Source: JAXIHJ01 sp034189755 (GTDB taxonomy: Bacteria > Planctomycetota > Phycisphaerae > SM23-33). Taken from it: DNA of 34,578 nt. Made by a program: the position numbers and the translations under genes. The stretch is taken from NCBI GenBank assembly GCA_034189755.1, contig JAXIHJ010000103.1:1-34578 (forward strand), written 5' to 3'. Shown piece after piece: positions 29,556 to 34,578 of the stretch. Numbering within the stretch: the stretch's first letter is position 1; the number at the start of each line of letters is the position of its first letter. The notes under the pieces were generated by a model, which saw only the letters and a list, made by a program, of their open reading frames with translations, was not told the DNA's origin and made no database searches.

Positions 29556-30041
29556 ATGGCTAAGTCAACCGAAAACATGGCAAACGGCGGAACGGTGCAC
29601 TATGTGTCGGCGCGGAAGAAGCGAGGCCGACCCAAACCCAAGATGCAGCCGCCGCTGACCCCCATGATCGACGTAACGTTTCAGCTTCTCTTGTTCTTCC
29701 TGCTGACGTTTACATTTCGGGAGGCCGAGGGACAAATTCCCAGCAGGCTGCCTATTGGAGATATTACAAAGGGCCACGACGTGAAGATCGATCCGATCTT
29801 TGTCGTTATCCGCCCGGCGGGCGATCAGGCTATCTACGAGATGAGCGGCATCAACGTAGGAATACATGGTCCCGAAGAATTATACCGCACTCTCATGGGG
29901 CGTCAGCGAGCGCTGGGCTCCAAAGAAGTACCGGTCGTCATAAAACCTCGCGGTGATGTCGCCTGGCAGCACGTGGTGGAGGCCTTCAACCAGGCGATCC
30001 GGGCCAAGTTTAAGAACATCGGTTTCGCGCCGAGTACATAG
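29556..30041 (+). CDS. exbD: ExbD/TolR-family protein, second copy
   Basis: A divergent second ExbD-type protein of 161 residues. The start at ATG 29556 gives MAKSTENMANGG, which echoes the MAKSTVYKKGG start of the first copy; an upstream GTG (29544) overlaps the previous gene. The N-terminal tail is more basic (ARKKRGRPKPKMQPP). The helix begins PLTPMIDVTFQLLLFFLL with D39 as the proton-binding residue. The periplasmic part ends VVIKPRGDVAWQHVVEAFNQ. Two different ExbD proteins beside one ExbB suggest a mixed ExbD dimer or two alternative motors, echoing the two VWA copies. The TPR gene follows after five bases. Confidence 0.92.
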   Translation: MAKSTENMANGGTVHYVSARKKRGRPKPKMQPPLTPMIDVTFQLLLFFLLTFTFREAEGQIPSRLPIGDITKGHDVKIDPIFVVIRPAGDQAIYEMSGINVGIHGPEELYRTLMGRQRALGSKEVPVVIKPRGDVAWQHVVEAFNQAIRAKFKNIGFAPST

Positions 30042-30046
30042 CTGGG

Positions 30047-33000
30047 ATGTCAGGCATGTTTTCAGGTCGGTCTAAAATTGCTTTGATTTCGGTGGTGGCG
30101 CTGGTCTGCACGGGACTGCCGGACTCGACGTCGGCCCAGACCAGCCGCAGTCAAAGTGCCTACGATAACCTCAAGGGAATCGAACTGGCGGCGACGCTGT
30201 CGCGGCTGGGCATGAACGAACTGCTGGAAGCCCTGGTAAGCGAGCTGAGTGCGGAGGGCGGTTCGGTGGCCGGCCAGGCATTGCTGGCTGAGTGCAAAAT
30301 AGGACAGGCGACTTCCGGCAATATAGCCCTTGACCGCCGAGACGAACTGCTGGATCAAGCCGCCGCCCTGCTGGACGGCATCATAGCGCGCACCGAACAG
30401 GCCAGGAGCCATGCGGAACTACTGGAGCACTACCGCTTTCGGCTTCGCCTGGTTGAAGTCAAAGGGATCATCCAGGCCGGACCGTACGCCCAGCGGCTGA
30501 TGTATCTCCAGGGTGGGCCTGATGATCAGAAAAAGCTGGCCAAGGCCACTGAACGGGCCACTACGATTAACTATTCCCTGCGACGTGACGTGCAGAACAC
30601 ACTAATGGACTGGCGGATCGACCTGAGGCTACTGGTTACGGTCGTGCCTGAGTTGGAAGAGTTGGAGGACATTATCCGCTATAAATCCGGATGGGTCGGC
30701 TACTACCGGGCGATAGCGATCGACGAAAAGAACGAGAAGGTGTCGTTGCTAAACGATGTACTTCGCGACATGTCCGGATACGTCAATGACGAGGAGGGAA
30801 AAGGCGTTGCGGACTGGGCGCAGCTTCTTTCGGGCATGGCCGCACGGGAAATGGGTTTGGCGGCCACGGTCGAGGAGGATAAAAAGCAGGAGCACGCCAG
30901 GGCGGGCAACTTGCTGAAAGCCGCCGCCGGCGAGAAATCTAGGCCCCACGTTCGGATACAGGCGAGTTTCGAAATCGCCCGCAACCTAATCGAGATGAGC
31001 GCATTCAAGCAGGCCGGCCAGGCTGTCGAGGACTTTCGCGCGCTCGGCGAGCAACTGTTCGGCGCCGGCGGCGAAGTAATCGCTGAAGTTAAAATAGCGA
31101 TGCTTCAGAACTATCTGTACGAGCGTTGGGCCAGGCAGACCGAAAACAAGGAAAAGGCCGAGGAATACCGACTGAAGGCACAAAAGGCCCTCTTGGCGTT
31201 TGCCGATAAATACGCCGAGAACGATGCAGTGCTGGGGTCGTTCTACTATATCATCGCCGCCAAATACCGCGACCGTCAAGATTACGACAATCTCAACTCG
31301 ACGATTCTCCTGGCCATGGCGATCCACGAAAAAGCCGGGCGCCAACCTGGAAGCCGACTCAAGCCTGAAGAGCTGCTTCAAAAAATTCTGGACCGCAAAG
31401 ACGAAGTTTCTGTCCGCATTCAACCGCTGGCGCTGTGGCAAATGGCTCTGCTGATGAACAGCCGCAGGCAAAATATGAAAGCAGGGCGGAAATTCATGGA
31501 GCTGGCCCAGAAGCATCCTGCCCATCGGCTGGCGTTACGGGCGGCGCGAAATGCGGTAATCAGTTACAACGGCCTCATTCAGGAACGCCAACGGGATCAG
31601 AAACTCATCGCCGTTCAGGTTCGCCAGGAATTTATTGATGCGCTGGAGGTGCTGCTGAAAAACTGGCCCGACAAGCCGGGGGTAGCCAAGTGGTACTACA
31701 ACCTGGGCTTGCAGTGTGAACAGTTGGCCAACGTGGCCAAGGAGGCCGGCGAAACCGAAAACATGCTCACCTGGATGGCTATGGGCGTCGAGGCGTACGA
31801 GAAAGTGCCCGCGAACTTGCCCGAATGCATGAGTGCACGTTACCTGGGGCTGGAACTTCGCCTGAGCGTTCTCCGGGCCGGCGACAAGTCGAAAGGTAAC
31901 GAGGCCCGGCTGAAGCAGGCTGAGGTCCTGAAACGTATGTTGAAGACCTATGCTGATGACGCCGTTGCAGCCGCCACCGATGCCGATAAGAACGGCGAGA
32001 AGGACTACGCCGCCGACTTGAGAAGCTGGGGCGCCCAGGCAGAGTTCCGCGCAGCCGAAGTGCTTTATGAAGAACTGAACCGGCAGGCGGATGCACTGCA
32101 AATCCTGGCTAATCTCGGCGCGAAATGGCCTGGTACGCCCGTGCTTCGATACAGCAAGGAATTTGAGATTCGCAAGCTCATCGAGCAAGGCCAGACCGAT
32201 AGTGCCATCGAAAGGGTCGAGGCGTTCCGCAAGGAGTTCCCCGGCGAGGCACAAGGCCTTATACAGTTGGTCCTTCAGAAAATTCGTGATCGCATAAACT
32301 CACTGCGTAACTCGTCGGATCAGGCCGGAGAATTGGCCGAGTATCGCAAGGTGTATCTTGACTTCGCACGCGACTTGTACAAGCGCCTGCTCGGACAGGC
32401 CGGCATTCCCGCGGAGCAAACCTACGTTGTAAAGCAGATATACGCCGACGCGCTGCTTGAAAGCGGCAATGCCTCCGAGGCGCTGGCGCTGTTCCAGGCT
32501 ACGGCTGCTTTCGACAAGGCCCGGCGTGATAAGATGGCCAGGCAGGTGGATGCGGAATTCGCAAGGAAGCACAAGGCCATCGAAACCGCCGCCACCGACG
32601 TGGCAGCCATCAGAGCAGCGGCCAAGTTATACATCGATAGCCTGGAAAAGGACTACGGCATCGATCCGGCTTACTCCGCCAACGCAGCAAGAGTAACATT
32701 GGCGATTGAGCAATTGGACCAGGCCAAGAACGCTGAAGCCCAGGTCTCTGCACTAAAAGAGCTTGTGGCACAGCTTCGAGAGGGCTACAGGGTGCTGCAT
32801 GAAATCGTGGCCAGATCATTGCCCGTGGACGCGAATAACGTCCGAGGCCTGGCGAGAGCGAATCGAGGCCTGAAAAAGTATTCCAAGGCACTGGCCCACT
32901 ACAACGAGCTGGTTGGCGGCATCTCACCCGCGAAGTACCCCAAACTGTATTGGGCGTCGCAACTGGAACGGTGCGAGTGCATACTCGAGGGTTTCCGGGA

Positions 33001-33127
33001 CGACAAGAAGGCCATGAAAAACCTCGTTGTCCTGATTCGGCAACTTCGCATCAGCGACCCGATGCTGGGTGGATATTTCGGAAAGTTCAAGGCAATCGAG
33101 GCGCAGGCGGAGAACCTTTCAAAGTAG
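30047..33127 (+). CDS. Large exported TPR-repeat protein
   Basis: A 1026-residue protein with a signal peptide (SKIALISVVALVCTGLPDS, probable cut after TSA-Q or nearby). The rest is almost wholly alpha-helical with many degenerate TPR-like units, for example KVPANLPECMSARYLGLELR, QIYADALLESGNASEALALF and ANRGLKKYSKALAHYNELV. No catalytic motif was recognised. It is Ala-, Lys- and Glu-rich. An alternative ATG at 30056 would shorten it by three residues. It follows the second exbD gene by five bases, so it is probably translated with the motor genes and may be a periplasmic scaffold linking the motor to cell wall or outer membrane; this is inference. Confidence 0.85.
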   Translation: MSGMFSGRSKIALISVVALVCTGLPDSTSAQTSRSQSAYDNLKGIELAATLSRLGMNELLEALVSELSAEGGSVAGQALLAECKIGQATSGNIALDRRDELLDQAAALLDGIIARTEQARSHAELLEHYRFRLRLVEVKGIIQAGPYAQRLMYLQGGPDDQKKLAKATERATTINYSLRRDVQNTLMDWRIDLRLLVTVVPELEELEDIIRYKSGWVGYYRAIAIDEKNEKVSLLNDVLRDMSGYVNDEEGKGVADWAQLLSGMAAREMGLAATVEEDKKQEHARAGNLLKAAAGEKSRPHVRIQASFEIARNLIEMSAFKQAGQAVEDFRALGEQLFGAGGEVIAEVKIAMLQNYLYERWARQTENKEKAEEYRLKAQKALLAFADKYAENDAVLGSFYYIIAAKYRDRQDYDNLNSTILLAMAIHEKAGRQPGSRLKPEELLQKILDRKDEVSVRIQPLALWQMALLMNSRRQNMKAGRKFMELAQKHPAHRLALRAARNAVISYNGLIQERQRDQKLIAVQVRQEFIDALEVLLKNWPDKPGVAKWYYNLGLQCEQLANVAKEAGETENMLTWMAMGVEAYEKVPANLPECMSARYLGLELRLSVLRAGDKSKGNEARLKQAEVLKRMLKTYADDAVAAATDADKNGEKDYAADLRSWGAQAEFRAAEVLYEELNRQADALQILANLGAKWPGTPVLRYSKEFEIRKLIEQGQTDSAIERVEAFRKEFPGEAQGLIQLVLQKIRDRINSLRNSSDQAGELAEYRKVYLDFARDLYKRLLGQAGIPAEQTYVVKQIYADALLESGNASEALALFQATAAFDKARRDKMARQVDAEFARKHKAIETAATDVAAIRAAAKLYIDSLEKDYGIDPAYSANAARVTLAIEQLDQAKNAEAQVSALKELVAQLREGYRVLHEIVARSLPVDANNVRGLARANRGLKKYSKALAHYNELVGGISPAKYPKLYWASQLERCECILEGFRDDKKAMKNLVVLIRQLRISDPMLGGYFGKFKAIEAQAENLSK

Positions 33128-33140
33128 GCCAAACGCGGCG

Positions 33141-33168
33141 TTGATATGTACTGCTCTACGCTTATATT
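33141..33168 (+). promoter_or_regulatory. Promoter candidate for tRNA-Cys
   Basis: TTGATA (33141-33146, 5 of 6 to consensus) and TATATT (33163-33168, 5 of 6) are separated by 16 nt. Transcription would start near 33175, about 16 bases before the mature tRNA end. This is the clearest promoter in the second half of the window. Confidence 0.65.
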
Positions 33169-33190
33169 GTTAAGATTGAAGTCGGTGTAC

Positions 33191-33264
33191 GGCGGCATAG
33201 CCAAGCGGCCCAAGGCGACGGATTGCAAATCCGTTATTCGTGGGTTCGAATCCCACTGCCGCCT
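33191..33264 (+). tRNA. tRNA-Cys (anticodon GCA)
   Basis: Acceptor stem GGCGGCA/TGCCGCC, anticodon stem CGGAT/ATCCG with loop TGCAA centred on GCA, and T arm GTGGG-TTCGAAT-CCCAC are all visible. The discriminator base is T (U73), an identity element for cysteine tRNA. The 3' CCA is not encoded. The mature tRNA is 74 nt. It may be co-transcribed with the gene at 33337. Confidence 0.97.
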
Positions 33265-33336
33265 TTTGGCTGCCAACCTGCGTTCCGACGGCACAGAACG
33301 CATTTTCGCCACCCGGCAGAAGGCAGAGGTAGACTT

Positions 33337-34488
33337 ATGAACAGGAACTTGATTCGACTGGCGGTCTGCGTCCTCATCGGGTTTGTGGCTTTGGGGCAGG
33401 TCAAGGTCGTCACGCTCAAGAACGGCCAGAAAATCAAGGGCGAGGTCACCAAGACCGCAAACGGCTATCAGGTCAGGACCCAATCCGGCGCCGTTGTAAC
33501 TTTTACATCGGAGCAGGTCTTATCTGTTGCCGATGTGGTTACGCCTGAGCAGGAATACAAGCAGCGGCTGGAGAGGATCAATCCCCAAAATGCCGAGCAT
33601 CGCTACGTTCTGGCTAGATGGGCCTTCCGGCAGGGGCTGCTTCAAGAGGCTCGCCTTCAACTCCGGGCCGCCCTGAAAATAAACGCCGACTACGAACAGG
33701 CGTCGCTGCTGCTGCGACAGGTGAACGCTCGAATCGAGCAGCAGCAAAGTGAGAAATCCCGCCCCACCGAAGGCGCCGGCCCCGGGCCGAGCAAACCTCG
33801 CGATAAACCTATCACCGGGCTTAAGCCCGAATGGCTTGTCTCGCAAGAGGATCTCTATCGTATCCGCCTGGAAGAGATGGACAGGAGCTCAAACAGGCCG
33901 GAGCAGGTGGTGATAGAATTGCGTAACGATGTGATCAATCGTTTTGTCCGTTCCATGCGGGGCCGGCAGGAGTTCAAAGAACCACAGGCGGAGGAGAAAT
34001 TCAAGGGCCTGCCTCGTGTTAGGCAGGTGAGCTATATTCTCGACAAGGTCGATCCGTACAATATCGCGATCAAGGACGATATCATTATCAAGTCTGATCC
34101 GAGGTTCATGGTCGCGTTTCGCAGCCGGGTCTGGCCGATTGTAGCTAGGCACTGTGCAACGGCACACTGTCATGGCGGCGACAAGCCTAAGGGCGGGTTG
34201 AAATTGTTCAATATTCCGGGTAAGAACCCGAAGGTGGACTATACGAACTTCCTCATTCTCGACATGTTCGCAACGAGCGGCAAAAAGATGTTGAACCGCG
34301 ACCATAGAGAGTTGTCATTGCTTTTGCAGTATGGTCTGCCGCCGGAACAATCGCAGTTCGATCACCCTGAAAAGATTACGCCGCCGTTCCGTGATCGAAA
34401 GTCCCAGAACTATCGGCGCGTTCTGGAGTGGATCAACTCACTGAGCGGACCGCTGCACCCGGACTACCGTACGACGTACATAATGTAA
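33337..34488 (+). CDS. Secreted small-beta-domain / TPR protein with C-x4-C-H motif
   Basis: A 383-residue exported protein. The start at ATG 33337 follows CAGAGG and gives the signal NRNLIRLAVCVLIGFVALG, likely cut before Q21. Residues 22-66 form a small beta domain (VKVVTLKNGQKIKGEVTKT) like that of the protein at 27213. TPR-like helices follow (about 85-130), then a Pro-rich linker. Near the C-terminus lies C273-x4-C278-H279 in ARHCATAHCHGGDKPKGGLK, resembling the start of planctomycete-type cytochrome c domains (PSCyt), where C-x2-C-H is usual. Whether heme is bound is unknown. The preceding tRNA-Cys separates it from the ExbBD group, so membership in that system is uncertain. Confidence 0.82.
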   Translation: MNRNLIRLAVCVLIGFVALGQVKVVTLKNGQKIKGEVTKTANGYQVRTQSGAVVTFTSEQVLSVADVVTPEQEYKQRLERINPQNAEHRYVLARWAFRQGLLQEARLQLRAALKINADYEQASLLLRQVNARIEQQQSEKSRPTEGAGPGPSKPRDKPITGLKPEWLVSQEDLYRIRLEEMDRSSNRPEQVVIELRNDVINRFVRSMRGRQEFKEPQAEEKFKGLPRVRQVSYILDKVDPYNIAIKDDIIIKSDPRFMVAFRSRVWPIVARHCATAHCHGGDKPKGGLKLFNIPGKNPKVDYTNFLILDMFATSGKKMLNRDHRELSLLLQYGLPPEQSQFDHPEKITPPFRDRKSQNYRRVLEWINSLSGPLHPDYRTTYIM

Positions 34489-34578
34489 TAGCTGGAATAT
34501 CATCAGTGGATTCTGTCTCCGGAGGAGTAGGATATGTTGCTGGAGATGTATGGGGAAATCTTTCCGGTTCAGTAGGGA
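34489..34578 (+). other. Window end: strong ribosome-binding site with a 13-codon frame
   Basis: After the stop at 34488, GGAGGAG (34521-34527) stands 6 nt before ATG 34534. The frame reads MLLEMYGEIFPVQ and stops at 34573-34575. It may be a leader peptide, a sequence error that interrupts a longer gene, or chance. The window ends three bases later, so this cannot be decided. Confidence 0.25.

Overview
The window is a bacterial chromosome segment of roughly 57-60 % G+C (estimated by eye), almost entirely coded on the + strand. It most likely comes from a planctomycete, perhaps of the Phycisphaerae type. The taxonomic hints are a contiguous str-S10-spc-alpha ribosomal block lacking tuf, rpmD and infA, zinc-binding forms of S4, S14 and L36, a small-beta-domain/TPR protein with a planctomycete-cytochrome-like C-x4-C-H motif, and a VWA/ExbB/ExbD/TPR cluster. 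The assignment is inference; no rRNA is present.

Region 1 (1-21933) is the translation/transcription block. It opens inside rpoC and continues rpsL-rpsG-fusA-rpsJ-rplC-rplD-rplW-rplB-rpsS-rplV-rpsC-rplP-rpmC-rpsQ-rplN-rplX-rplE-rpsN-rpsH-rplF-rplR-rpsE-rplO-secY-adk-map-rpmJ-rpsM-rpsK-rpsD-rpoA-rplQ. Most gaps are under 50 bp and several genes overlap by 4 bp. The longer gaps hold structure: a heptamer-repeat hairpin before rpsL, a hairpin-rich 378-bp leader before fusA, a sigma70-type promoter before rpsJ, and stem-loops before secY and rpmJ. SecY carries an extra two-helix N-terminus; S3 and L17 carry low-complexity C-terminal tails.

Region 2 (21949-24277) holds a HIT-family protein, a membrane family-2 glycosyltransferase with its own promoter, a second heptamer-repeat element and a tRNA-Leu(UAG) on the minus strand.

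Region 3 (24278-34488) is the most interesting part. A hairpin-rich non-coding stretch leads into the decayed 3' end of a VWA gene and then two intact tandem copies. Each copy encodes a cytoplasmic Cys4 zinc ribbon, one membrane helix with a TonB/TolA-like S-x3-H motif, a Gly-rich linker and a VWA domain with intact MIDAS residues. Next come an exported small-beta-domain/TPR protein, an ExbB/TolQ-type channel protein, two ExbD/TolR-type proteins and a 1026-residue exported TPR protein. I propose a proton-motive-force-driven envelope machine in which the VWA proteins take the place of TonB/TolA as energy transducers. A tRNA-Cys with a good promoter and a secreted small-beta-domain/TPR/C-x4-C-H protein follow. 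The last 90 bases contain only a strong ribosome-binding site with a 13-codon frame.
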